Origin: Ectopseudomonas chengduensis
Lineage (GTDB): Bacteria > Pseudomonadota > Gammaproteobacteria > Pseudomonadales > Pseudomonadaceae
Direction: 5' to 3'
Length of the DNA: 64,000 nucleotides
Assembly (NCBI RefSeq): GCF_015712065.1
Contig: NZ_JACFYZ010000007.1
Location: 1-64,000, forward strand
Shown: positions 35,700-43,865 of the stretch, in pieces
Position numbering within the stretch: position 1 is the first letter of the stretch
Layout: each line of letters starts with the position of its first letter
Notes under the pieces: generated by a model
What the model was told of the DNA's origin: nothing
The model's database searches: none
What the model saw: only the letters and a program-made list of their open reading frames with translations
Program-made: the position numbers and the translations under genes

Positions 35700-37147
35700 T
35701 GGCCACCCTGATGGTGCAGGGCACCACTTCCGATGCCGGCAAGAGCACACTGGTGACGGCGCTGTGTCGCTGGGTACGGCGCCAGGGCGTGTCCGTGGCG
35801 CCGTTCAAACCGCAGAACATGGCGCTTAACTCAGCCGTAACCGCCGATGGCGGTGAGATCGGCCGGGCGCAGGCGGTACAGGCGCAAGCGGCCGGCCTGG
35901 CGCCGCACACCGACATGAACCCGGTGCTGCTCAAGCCCAACAGCGACATGGGCGCCCAGGTGATCATTCACGGCCGCGCCATCGGCAATATGCAGGCGCT
36001 GACCTATCACGGCTACAAGCCGGTGGCCATGGCGGCTGTGCTGGAGTCACACGCCCGCTTGCTCGCGCGTCATCAACTGGTGCTGGTCGAGGGTGCGGGC
36101 TCGCCGGCCGAGATCAACCTGCGCGCCGGCGACATCGCCAACATGGGCTTTGCCGAGGCGGTGGATTGCCCGGTAATCCTGATTGCCGACATCGACAAGG
36201 GCGGCGTGTTCGCCCACCTGGTCGGCACCCTGGAGCTGCTCAGCCCGAGCGAACAGGCGCGCATCCAAGGGTTCGTGATCAATCGTTTTCGCGGTGATGT
36301 CGCGTTGCTCAAACCGGGGCTGGACTGGCTCGAGCAGCGTACCGGCAAGCCGGTGCTCGGCGTGCTGCCGTATCTGATGGATTTCCACCTGGAAGCTGAG
36401 GACGCCGTCGATACCCGTCAGCAGGCCAAGGACGCGCAGGCGCTGCGCGTGGTGGTGCCGGTGTTGCCGCGTATCAGCAACCACACCGATTTCGACCCGC
36501 TAAGGCTACACCCGCAGGTGCAACTGACCTTCGTCGGGCCAGGCCAGGCCATCCCGCTGGCCGACCTGATCATCCTGCCCGGCTCCAAGAGTGTGCGCGC
36601 CGATCTCGCGCGGCTGCGCGAGCAGGGCTGGGACGCCGCCATCACTCGCCACCTGCGTTACGGCGGCAAGCTGCTGGGCATTTGTGGTGGCCTGCAGATG
36701 CTCGGCCGGCAGATTCACGACCCGCACGGCCTGGAAAGCGCTGCCGGCAGCAGCGAGGGCCTCGGCCTGCTGGATTTCGAGACGCTGCTTGAGCCGGAAA
36801 AACAGCTGCGTAACGTCCGCGGCCGGCTGTGCCTGGAGCAGGCTGATGTCAGCGGCTACGAGATTCATGCCGGCGTCAGTCGTGGTCCGGGCCTCAACGG
36901 CGCCGTGCACCTTGACGACGGTCGCAGCGATGGCGGTCTCAGCGCCGATGGTCAGGTGCTCGGCACCTACCTGCACGGCCTGTTCGAGCAACCCTCGGCG
37001 CTTGCCGCACTGTTGCGCTGGGCCGGGCTGCAGGAGGTGCAGACGGTGGACTACCAGGCGTTGCGCGAGCGCGATATCGAACGCCTGGCGGACCAGGTGG
37101 AACTGCATCTGGATACTGAAAAACTCAGAGCGCTTTGCAGCCTGTAG
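35699..37147 (+). CDS. cobQ: Cobyric acid synthase
   Basis: A 482-residue CbiP/CobQ amidotransferase that amidates side chains b, d, e and g. The N-terminal ATP domain begins [21 protein letters not shown], and contains [14 protein letters not shown] and [12 protein letters not shown]. The C-terminal glutaminase-like domain has [11 protein letters not shown] and Cys in [12 protein letters not shown] with a late [12 protein letters not shown] use the ATG at 35699, directly coupled to cobD. Its TAG stop (37145-37147) lies inside the first REP arm that separates it from cobU. Confidence 0.95.
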   Translation: MATLMVQGTTSDAGKSTLVTALCRWVRRQGVSVAPFKPQNMALNSAVTADGGEIGRAQAVQAQAAGLAPHTDMNPVLLKPNSDMGAQVIIHGRAIGNMQALTYHGYKPVAMAAVLESHARLLARHQLVLVEGAGSPAEINLRAGDIANMGFAEAVDCPVILIADIDKGGVFAHLVGTLELLSPSEQARIQGFVINRFRGDVALLKPGLDWLEQRTGKPVLGVLPYLMDFHLEAEDAVDTRQQAKDAQALRVVVPVLPRISNHTDFDPLRLHPQVQLTFVGPGQAIPLADLIILPGSKSVRADLARLREQGWDAAITRHLRYGGKLLGICGGLQMLGRQIHDPHGLESAAGSSEGLGLLDFETLLEPEKQLRNVRGRLCLEQADVSGYEIHAGVSRGPGLNGAVHLDDGRSDGGLSADGQVLGTYLHGLFEQPSALAALLRWAGLQEVQTVDYQALRERDIERLADQVELHLDTEKLRALCSL

Positions 37148-37215
37148 GAGCGAGCTCTGCTCGCGAGGCTTTTATGTCCCGTACGGTTCGCGAGCAGAGC
37201 TCGCTCCTGCAGGGC
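37144..37215. repeat. Paired REP (REPIN) between cobQ and cobU
   Basis: Two inverted arms, GTAGGAGCGAGCTCTGCTC and its near-complement at 37192-37211, around a short ATGTCCCGTACGG spacer. This GTAGGAGCGAGCTC... type is the familiar Pseudomonas REP doublet. It can form a large hairpin in the cob mRNA, exactly between two operon genes, and starts over the cobQ stop codon. Confidence 0.85.
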
Positions 37216-37236
37216 TGAATGAATGTGGATGGAAGC

Positions 37237-37758
37237 ATGCTTGAATTGATCCTCGGCGGTGCCCGTTCCGGCAAGAGCCGGCTGGCGGAGAAGCTGGCCG
37301 ACGAGTCCGGATTGGAAGTCGTTTACATCGCCACCAGCCAGCCGCTCGATGGCGAGATGAATGCGCGCGTCGCTCAGCATCGCGCGCGTCGCCCGGCGCA
37401 CTGGGCGCTGGTCGAGGAGCCGCTGGCGCTGGCCCATGTGCTGGGCGAACAGGCCGCGCCCGGCCGTTGCCTGCTGGTGGACTGCCTGACCCTGTGGCTG
37501 ACCAACCTGCTGATGCAGGACGATCCGGCTCGGCTGGCAGCCGAACGCGATGCGCTGCTCGGCTGCGTGGATGGGCTGCCCGGGCGAACCCTGCTGGTCA
37601 GTAACGAAACCGGGCTGGGTGTGGTGCCGCTGGGCGAGCTCACCCGCCGTTATGTCGATGAGGCCGGCTGGCTGCACCAGGCGCTGGCCGAGCGCAGTCA
37701 GCGCGTGCTGTTCACCGTCGCCGGTTTGCCCATGGTGTTGAAGGGGGAGGCGTTATGA
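37237..37758 (+). CDS. cobU: Adenosylcobinamide kinase/guanylyltransferase
   Basis: A 173-residue bifunctional enzyme (cobP in Pseudomonas) that phosphorylates adenosylcobinamide and transfers GMP. The P-loop is [15 protein letters not shown] (residues 3-17), and the [20 protein letters not shown] and [20 protein letters not shown] segments are typical. The ATG at 37237 begins the conserved sequence; 37219 would add six unconserved residues. It follows the REPIN and overlaps cobT by four bases. Confidence 0.94.
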   Translation: MLELILGGARSGKSRLAEKLADESGLEVVYIATSQPLDGEMNARVAQHRARRPAHWALVEEPLALAHVLGEQAAPGRCLLVDCLTLWLTNLLMQDDPARLAAERDALLGCVDGLPGRTLLVSNETGLGVVPLGELTRRYVDEAGWLHQALAERSQRVLFTVAGLPMVLKGEAL

Positions 37759-38810
37759 GTCTGCAATGGTGGCAAGGGCCTTGTCAGCCGCTCGATCATG
37801 TTGCGCGGGTCAAGGCCGAGACGCGTCAGCAGCAATTGACCAAGCCGGCGGGTTCGCTGGGGCGGCTGGAGAGTCTCGCGATCCATCTGGCCGCATTGCA
37901 GGGGCGCGAGCGGCCGAGCCTGGACAAACTGTCGATCGCCATCTTTGCCGGTGATCATGGCGTGGTGGCCGAAGGGATTTCCGCCTACCCGCAGGCGGTG
38001 ACGGGGCAGATGCTGGCCAACTTCGTCACTGGCGGTGCGGCGATCAGTGTGCTCGCGCGTCAGTTGGATGCGGCGCTCGAGGTGATCGACCTGGGTACTG
38101 CTGAACCCTTGCCGCCGCTGCCTGGCGTGCGCCATCTGCAGGTCGGTGCTGGTACGCAGAATTTCGCCCGTGATCCGGCCATGACCTTGGCCCAGGCGAT
38201 GATTTGCCTGGAGGCCGGCCGCGACAGCATCCAACGCGCGCGTGCTAGCGGTTGCGACCTGTTCGTCGGTGGCGAGATGGGCATCGGCAACACCACCGCG
38301 GCGGCAGCGCTGGCCTGCTGGCTGCTGAGTTGCCCGGCGAGCGAGCTGGCAGGTCCCGGCACCGGGCTGGATGGCGCGGGTGTGGCGCACAAGGCGCGGG
38401 TGATCGATGCCGCGTTGGCCCTGCACCGGGCGCAGATCGACGGGCCATTGCAGGCGCTGATCCACCTGGGCGGGTTCGAGATCGCCGCGCTCACCGGCGC
38501 CTACCTGGCCGCCGCGCAGCAGGGTATCGCGGTATTGGTCGATGGCTTTATCTGCAGCGTTGCGGCATTGCTCGCCGTGCGCCTGAACCCTGGCTGCCGC
38601 GACTGGCTGCTGTTCGCCCATCACGGTGCCGAGCCCGGTCATGTGCGCGTGCTGCAGGCGCTGGCGGCCGAGCCGCTATTGGAGCTGGGTTTGCGTCTGG
38701 GTGAGGGCAGCGGCGCCGCGTTGGCGGTACCGCTGCTGCGCCTGGCCTGTGCCTTGCACGGACAGATGGCGACCTTCGCCGAAGCGGCTGTCGCCGAAAG
38801 GCCGAGCTGA
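37755..38810 (+). CDS. cobT: Nicotinate-nucleotide-dimethylbenzimidazole phosphoribosyltransferase
   Basis: A 351-residue enzyme (cobU in Pseudomonas) that makes alpha-ribazole phosphate from dimethylbenzimidazole and nicotinate mononucleotide. Family marks include [10 protein letters not shown] near residue 34, [23 protein letters not shown], and [13 protein letters not shown], with the catalytic Glu near the C-terminus (region of [14 protein letters not shown]). It works with BluB, whose gene is five positions earlier in the operon. It overlaps the phosphatase gene by one base. Confidence 0.95.
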   Translation: MSLQWWQGPCQPLDHVARVKAETRQQQLTKPAGSLGRLESLAIHLAALQGRERPSLDKLSIAIFAGDHGVVAEGISAYPQAVTGQMLANFVTGGAAISVLARQLDAALEVIDLGTAEPLPPLPGVRHLQVGAGTQNFARDPAMTLAQAMICLEAGRDSIQRARASGCDLFVGGEMGIGNTTAAAALACWLLSCPASELAGPGTGLDGAGVAHKARVIDAALALHRAQIDGPLQALIHLGGFEIAALTGAYLAAAQQGIAVLVDGFICSVAALLAVRLNPGCRDWLLFAHHGAEPGHVRVLQALAAEPLLELGLRLGEGSGAALAVPLLRLACALHGQMATFAEAAVAERPS

Positions 38811-39382
38811 TGCTGCATCTGGAATTGCTGCGTCACGGTGAAACCGAGCTGGGCGGTGGGCTGCGTGGCAGCCTGGATGATGCGCTGACCGAGCAGGGCT
38901 GGACGCAACTGCGCGCAGCGGTGCAGGACGCCGGCCCCTGGGATCGCCTGATCAGCTCGCCACTGCAGCGTTGCGCGCGGTTTGCCGAGGAAGTCGCGCT
39001 GGCCAATGCCTTGCCGCTGCACTACGAGGCGGATCTGCAAGAGCTGCATTTCGGTGATTGGGAAGGGCGCACTGCTGCACAGCTGATGGACAGCGATGCT
39101 GAGGCGCTGGGTCGCTTCTGGGCCGATCCCTATGCGTTCACACCGCCTAATGGCGAGCCGTTGCTGCAGTTCGAAGCGCGTGTGCTGGCTGCCTTGCGGC
39201 GCTTGCAGCAGCGCCATGCGGGAGAGCGGCTGCTGTTGATCACTCACGGCGGTGTGATGCGCCTGCTGCTGGCGCGCGCGCGTGGCCTGCCACGCCAGGA
39301 TCTGCTGCAGGTCAACGTCGGCTATGCCCAGCGTTTTCGTCTGAGCCTGGATGCCGATGGGCAACTGGCTGAGTTGCCATGA
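38810..39382 (+). CDS. cobC: Alpha-ribazole phosphatase (histidine phosphatase)
   Basis: A 190-residue phosphoglycerate-mutase-fold phosphatase. The RHGE motif is in LLRHGETELGGGLRGSLDD (His12 by count), the second Arg in LISSPLQRCARFA, Glu in LQELHFGDWEG, and the second His in LLITHGGVMRLL. In this context it removes phosphate from alpha-ribazole phosphate or from cobalamin-5'-phosphate. It is coupled to cobT and cobS on both sides by overlaps. Confidence 0.88.
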   Translation: MLHLELLRHGETELGGGLRGSLDDALTEQGWTQLRAAVQDAGPWDRLISSPLQRCARFAEEVALANALPLHYEADLQELHFGDWEGRTAAQLMDSDAEALGRFWADPYAFTPPNGEPLLQFEARVLAALRRLQQRHAGERLLLITHGGVMRLLLARARGLPRQDLLQVNVGYAQRFRLSLDADGQLAELP

Positions 39383-40110
39383 TCGCGTTGCTGATCGCCC
39401 TGCAGTTCCTCACTCGTCTGCCGGTCAGCCTGCCGGGCATGCCCACGCCCGAGCAGGTGGGGCGCTCGCTGCTTTGGTACCCACTAGTGGGGCTGCTGCT
39501 CGGCCTGCTGCTGTGGGGCGCTCATCTGCTGTTGGGGCAGACACCGGCGTTATTGCAAGCGGCGATCATTCTGGCGTTGTGGGTGGGGTTGAGCGGCGGC
39601 CTGCATCTGGACGGCCTGGCCGATACCGCTGATGCCTGGGTCGGCGGTTTCGGTGATCGCGAGCGCACTCTGACGATCATGAAGGACCCGCGCAGCGGTC
39701 CCATTGCGGTGGTAGTGCTGGTGCTGCTGTTACTGCTCAAGTTCGCCGCATTATTCACGCTCCTGCAGGTCGGACAGGGTATCTACCTGTTGCTGCTGCC
39801 CTGGCTGGGGCGCAGCCTGTTGCCGTTGCTGCTGGCAACCACGCCCTACGTGCGGGCCGGTGGGCTGGGTCAGGCCCTGGTCGATCATCTGCCACGCGGG
39901 CAACTGCCTTGGGTGCTGGGCGTGCATCTACTGGGCATGCTGCTGTTCGGCTGGGCGGGGCTGCTGGCGTTGGCCACGGCATTGCTGCTGTTCGTCTGGC
40001 TACGCCGCGCGTTGCTGCTACGCCTGGGTGGCACTACCGGAGATACCGCCGGTGCACTGGTCGAACTGGCCGAGTCCGCCGTGCTCCTGACGCTGGCCCT
40101 GAGTCTCTGA
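39379..40110 (+). CDS. cobS: Adenosylcobinamide-GDP ribazoletransferase (cobalamin synthase)
   Basis: A 243-residue integral-membrane enzyme (cobV in Pseudomonas) that joins adenosylcobinamide-GDP and alpha-ribazole. The LQFLTRLPV start, the LHLDGLADTADAWVGGF metal-binding motif and MKDPRSGPIAVV are diagnostic. Six or more hydrophobic segments are seen. It is the last gene of the operon; the next (MarR) has its own upstream palindrome. Confidence 0.95.
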   Translation: MIALLIALQFLTRLPVSLPGMPTPEQVGRSLLWYPLVGLLLGLLLWGAHLLLGQTPALLQAAIILALWVGLSGGLHLDGLADTADAWVGGFGDRERTLTIMKDPRSGPIAVVVLVLLLLLKFAALFTLLQVGQGIYLLLLPWLGRSLLPLLLATTPYVRAGGLGQALVDHLPRGQLPWVLGVHLLGMLLFGWAGLLALATALLLFVWLRRALLLRLGGTTGDTAGALVELAESAVLLTLALSL

Positions 40111-40164
40111 TCTCAACTGTTATGGCGATGCGGTGGGCAACTGTATGAGTGCCAATCGCCGATG

Positions 40165-40178
40165 CGGGTATATACCTG
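40165..40178. promoter_or_regulatory. Palindromic operator before the MarR gene
   Basis: A perfect palindrome GGTATATACC at 40167-40176, within a wider CGGGTATATACCTG, eight bases before the ATG of a MarR-family gene. MarR proteins usually autoregulate from such sites, so this is the likely operator. The motif is seen; its use is inference. Confidence 0.5.
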
Positions 40179-40183
40179 TATCC

Positions 40184-40588
40184 ATGTTGCCGACCTCCTG
40201 TCTCTGTACCCAACTGCGCCGCGCCAGCCGCGGTGTCACCCGCCGTTACGACGATGCCCTCGCGGCCGTCGGGCTCGGTGCTGCGCAGTTTTCCCTGTTG
40301 CGTCATGTGCAGCGGCTCGGTCAACCGAGCATTTCCCTGCTCGCCGACGCCATGGGGCTGGATCGCAGCACGCTCGGGCGCAACCTGCGGGTGCTGGAGG
40401 AACAGGGGCTGGTGCAACTGGGAGAAGGGCGCGATTTGCGCGCTCGCGAGGTACGGCTCACAGAAGCCGGCCTGCAACGCATCGAACAGGCGCTGCCGCT
40501 GTGGGAACAGGTGCAGCGTGAACTCAATGCCCGGTTAGGCGCAGATCGTCGTGCCGAGCTGATGAGGCTGCTCGAAGAACTGGCCTGA
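40184..40588 (+). CDS. MarR-family transcriptional regulator
   Basis: A 134-residue winged-helix dimer. The helical N-terminus (CTQLRRASRGVTRRYDDAL) and the DNA-binding region (SISLLADAMGLDRSTLGRNLRVLEEQGLV with the wing ending LTEAGLQRIEQ) are typical. Three cysteines lie near the N-terminus (CLC and neighbours), so a redox role is possible. I use the ATG at 40184, where the family sequence starts; longer frames begin before the palindrome. It is 52 bases before the MFS gene, which it probably controls. Confidence 0.88.
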   Translation: MLPTSCLCTQLRRASRGVTRRYDDALAAVGLGAAQFSLLRHVQRLGQPSISLLADAMGLDRSTLGRNLRVLEEQGLVQLGEGRDLRAREVRLTEAGLQRIEQALPLWEQVQRELNARLGADRRAELMRLLEELA

Positions 40589-40640
40589 TGGCCGCATCAC
40601 TGCCTACACGGTCGCAGGCGACCGTCCGCTGGAGATACCG

Positions 40641-41846
40641 ATGACAACTGCATGGCGTTCAACCACCTGGCTGCTGCTCGGCGCATCGCTGATCCTGGCG
40701 CTGTCGCTCGGCACGCGCCATGGCTTCGGCCTGTTCCTGCCGCCGATGAGTGCGGAATTTGGCTGGGGCCGTGAGGTATTCGCCTTCGCCATCGCCCTGC
40801 AGAACCTGATCTGGGGTCTGGCCCAGCCGATCACCGGTGCTCTGGCCGACCGTTTCGGCGCGCGCAAGGCCATCGTCATCGGCGGCGTGCTCTACGTGCT
40901 GGGTCTGGTGTGCATGGGTATGGCCGACTCGCCGCTGTCGTTGTCGCTGAGCGCTGGCCTGTTGATCGGCATCGGTCTGTCCGGCACGTCGTTCTCGGTG
41001 ATTCTCGGCGTGGTCGGTCGCGCCGTGCCGGTGGAAAAACGCAGCATGGCCATGGGCATTGCTGCGGCGGCCGGCTCCTTCGGTCAATTCGCCATGCTGC
41101 CGGGCACGCTCGGCCTGATCAGCTGGCTCGGCTGGTCGGCAGCACTGCTGGCCCTGGGGCTGCTGGTGGCGTTGATGATTCCGCTGGCGGCGATGATCAA
41201 GGAGACGCCGCCACCAGTGACCAATGGTCCGCAGCAGACGCTGGTCGAAGCGCTGCGCGAGGCCACCAGCCACTCCGGTTTCTGGCTGCTGGCGCTGGGT
41301 TTCTTCGTCTGTGGCTTTCAGGTGGTATTCGTCGCCGTGCACCTGCCGGCCTATCTGGTCGATCACCACCTGCCGGCGTTGACCGGTACCACGGTGCTGG
41401 CGCTGGTCGGCCTGTTCAATATCTTTGGCACCTACATCGCCGGCTGGCTCGGTGGACGCATGTCCAAGCCGCGCCTGCTCAGTGCGCTGTATCTGCTGCG
41501 CGGTGTGGTGATCACGCTGTTCCTGGTGGCACCGCTGACGCAGTGGAGTGCCTACCTGTTCGGTATCGCCATGGGCCTGCTGTGGCTGTCGACCGTGCCG
41601 CTGACCAACGGTACCGTGGCGACCCTGTTCGGCGTGCGCAACCTGTCGATGCTCGGCGGTATCGTCTTCCTGTTCCACCAGCTCGGTTCCTTCCTCGGTG
41701 GCTGGCTGGGCGGCTACCTCTACGACACCACTGGCAACTACGACCTGGTCTGGCAGATCTCCATCGGCCTGAGTGTGATGGCTGCCGCGCTGAACTGGCC
41801 GGTGCGTGAGGTGCCGGTGGCGCGGCTGCAAGGTGCGCCGGCGTGA
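40641..41846 (+). CDS. MFS transporter
   Basis: A 401-residue major-facilitator protein with 12 predicted helices. The loop GALADRFGARKA is the conserved motif A between helices 2 and 3, and GGRMSKPRLLS is its repeat in the second half. The opening TRHGFGLFLPPMSAEFGWGREVFAFAIALQNLIWG matches a broad oxalate/formate-antiporter-like (OFA/YbfB) subgroup. Substrate unknown. The MarR gene directly upstream suggests inducible export or uptake. A 41-codon hydrophobic ORF overlaps its stop. Confidence 0.87.
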   Translation: MTTAWRSTTWLLLGASLILALSLGTRHGFGLFLPPMSAEFGWGREVFAFAIALQNLIWGLAQPITGALADRFGARKAIVIGGVLYVLGLVCMGMADSPLSLSLSAGLLIGIGLSGTSFSVILGVVGRAVPVEKRSMAMGIAAAAGSFGQFAMLPGTLGLISWLGWSAALLALGLLVALMIPLAAMIKETPPPVTNGPQQTLVEALREATSHSGFWLLALGFFVCGFQVVFVAVHLPAYLVDHHLPALTGTTVLALVGLFNIFGTYIAGWLGGRMSKPRLLSALYLLRGVVITLFLVAPLTQWSAYLFGIAMGLLWLSTVPLTNGTVATLFGVRNLSMLGGIVFLFHQLGSFLGGWLGGYLYDTTGNYDLVWQISIGLSVMAAALNWPVREVPVARLQGAPA

Positions 41847-41968
41847 GCCACAGGGTACTGCTGTTCGCCGGCCTGACGCTGGGCTTTGGTCTACTGTTGG
41901 CGCTGGCCTGGTGGGGCTGGCGCCAGGGTGGGTTGGCTTTGCTGCAGTTGGGCATCGGTATCTGCTAG
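41843..41968 (+). CDS. 41-residue single-pass membrane protein candidate
   Basis: A short frame starting GTG at 41843 and overlapping the MFS stop (GTGA). It codes for MSHRVLLFAGLTLGFGLLL, then ALAWWGWRQGGLALLQLGIGIC and stop. One strong transmembrane helix (about residues 5-24) is followed by a Trp/Arg border and a second hydrophobic stretch. The coupling to the transporter gene suggests a small regulatory or accessory membrane subunit. The stop codon TAG is shared with the start of the diverged palindromic element copy C. No other evidence supports translation. Confidence 0.45.
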   Translation: MSHRVLLFAGLTLGFGLLLALAWWGWRQGGLALLQLGIGIC

Positions 41969-42152
41969 GTTCTGCACGATAAGTGCCTGCGCTCGTTGAT
42001 GCTGCGTTAAAAACGGGCTGGAACGCCAGCCCGGTCGAATGCTCATTTACAACTCGTAAACTCGAATGCGAGCCCAGTCCGTTCCTCACCCGTTTTTGTG
42101 GGGCCGCCATCGGTATCGCCTGACCTTCGCTCGACGACTTTTCGTACAGACC
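41968..42152. repeat. Diverged palindromic element, copy C
   Basis: Shares 25 identical bases (42038-42062) with copy A (28854-28878), and the 15 bases TGCTGCGTTAAAAAC. The ends GGTTCTGCACGATAAGT and ACTTTTCGTACAGACC are roughly inverted. It is longer (about 185 bases) and carries an extra GGCTGGAACGCCAGCC hairpin inside. The left end starts in the TAG of the 41-codon ORF (TA at 41966-41967). The right end is uncertain and has no TA. Confidence 0.55.
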
Positions 42153-42218
42153 CGAGTTGCTTGCGTCTGGGCCTGCGAGTAGCGTGGTGGAATCGCGTCA
42201 TTGCCCGAGGTCACTGCC

Positions 42219-42770
42219 ATGTCTATTCGTCGTCTTGCCTGTTCACTTTTGCTCTCCAGCCTGGCGTTGCCGGTGCTGGCCGCAGAGTGTCCGGCCATGC
42301 TCCAGGGCGAACTGCCCAAGCTGCGCGCCAAAGGTGAAAACATCGAGCTCTGTCAGTACGCGGGCAAGCCGCTGGTGGTGGTCAATACCGCCAGCTTTTG
42401 CGGCTTCACCCCGCAATTCAAAGGGCTTGAAGCGCTTTACCAGCGGTACAAGGATCAGGAACTGGAGGTATTGGGCGTGCCGTCCGACGACTTCCGCCAG
42501 GAATCCGCCGATAGCAAGGAAACGGCCACCGTCTGCTACGTCAACTACGGCGTGACCTTCGCCATGACCGAACCGCAGCCGGTTTCCGGTGCCAATGCCA
42601 TCCCGTTGTTCAAGGGCCTGGCCGAGCAGAGCCGGCAGCCGCGCTGGAACTTCTTCAAGTACGTGGTCGACCGTCAGGGCAAGGTGGTGGCGAGTTTCTC
42701 CAGCCTGACCAAGCCTGACGATCCCGAGCTGATTGCCGCCGTAGAGAAGGCGATCGCCTCGCAACCCTGA
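42219..42770 (+). CDS. Periplasmic glutathione peroxidase-like protein
   Basis: A 183-residue GPx-family protein with an N-terminal signal ([18 protein letters not shown]). The peroxidatic Cys is C61 in [13 protein letters not shown]143 and N144 of the catalytic set are present ([10 protein letters not shown]). The usual Gln of the FPCNQF block is missing: the equivalent VPSDDF has D91 there, and the Cys of that block is Ser89. C106 is close to the usual position of another Cys. So it is probably a thiol peroxidase of altered mechanism acting in the periplasm, rather than a classic cytosolic GPx. Confidence 0.82.
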
Positions 42771-42896
42771 TTCCGTCCCGCTTCACGGCCCTTCACCCAT
42801 CTGGGCGATGGGCCTTGTCCGTCTGCCTGCCTAGACTGGCCAGGCGCCGGACGCAGTTCACCCGGCGTGCCCTACAAGAACAATAAGGAGGCACCC

Positions 42897-43823
42897 ATGC
42901 GTCGCGTCTATACCGCTGCCCTGGCAACACTCGCTCTGCTTGGCGCCGTCGAGGCCCAGGCCAACTACACCAAGACCAAGTATCCGATCGTGCTGGTACA
43001 CGGCGTGACCGGGTTCAATACCATCGGCGGGCTGGTCAATTACTTCCATACCATTCCCTGGAACCTAGAGCGCGATGGCGCCCGGGTGCACGTCGCCAGT
43101 GTCGCTGCCTTCAATGACAGCGAGCAGCGCGGCGCCGAGCTGGCCCGGCAGATCGTGCCCTGGGCCGCAGGCGGAGGCGGCAAGGTCAACCTGATCGGCC
43201 ACAGTCAGGGCTCGCCGACCTCGCGCGTTGCGGCTTCGTTGCGGCCGGATCTGGTGGCCTCGGTGACCTCGATCAACGGCGTCAACAAGGGCTCCAAGGT
43301 CGCCGATGTGGTGCGCGGCGTGCTGCCACCGGGTAGCGGTATCGAAGGCGGCGCCAATGCCATCGCCAACGCCCTCGGTGCGGTGATCAATCTGCTGTCT
43401 GGCTCAAGCAACCCGCAAAACGGTATCAACGCGCTGGGCACCCTGACCACCGCGGGCACCAGTGCGCTGAACAGTCGCCACCCGTGGGGCGTCAACACCA
43501 GCAGCTACTGCGCCAAGTCCACCGAAGTGCACAACGTGCGCGGTCACAGCATCCGCTACTACTCCTGGACCGGTAATGCCGCCTATACCAACGTGCTCGA
43601 TGCGGCCGATCCCTTCCTGGCCTTCACCGGCCTGGTGTTCGGCAGCGAGAAGAACGACGGTCTGGTGGGCGTATGTTCCACCTATCTGGGGCAGGTGATC
43701 GACGACAGCTACAACATGAACCACGTCGATGCGATCAACCACCTGTTCGGCATTCGTGGCTGGACCGAACCGGTGTCGCTGTATCGCCAGCACGCCAACC
43801 GCCTGAAGAACAAGGGCGTCTGA
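42897..43823 (+). CDS. lipA: Secreted triacylglycerol lipase (family I.1/I.2)
   Basis: A 308-residue extracellular lipase. The signal ends around VEAQA-NY, then YPIVLVHGVTGF (oxyanion loop), nucleophile Ser103 in LIGHSQGSPTSR, the acid in SEKNDGLVGVCSTY and the His in YNMNHVDAINHLF. Two cysteines (SSYCAKS and VGVCSTY) can form the family's disulfide. It needs a membrane foldase, whose gene follows 42 bases later, and is exported through a type II system. An AAGGAGG site lies six bases before the ATG at 42897. Confidence 0.95.
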   Translation: MRRVYTAALATLALLGAVEAQANYTKTKYPIVLVHGVTGFNTIGGLVNYFHTIPWNLERDGARVHVASVAAFNDSEQRGAELARQIVPWAAGGGGKVNLIGHSQGSPTSRVAASLRPDLVASVTSINGVNKGSKVADVVRGVLPPGSGIEGGANAIANALGAVINLLSGSSNPQNGINALGTLTTAGTSALNSRHPWGVNTSSYCAKSTEVHNVRGHSIRYYSWTGNAAYTNVLDAADPFLAFTGLVFGSEKNDGLVGVCSTYLGQVIDDSYNMNHVDAINHLFGIRGWTEPVSLYRQHANRLKNKGV

Positions 43824-43865
43824 TCCCGGTGAACGCGGCGGGGCAACTCGCCGCAGTGAGGTCGC

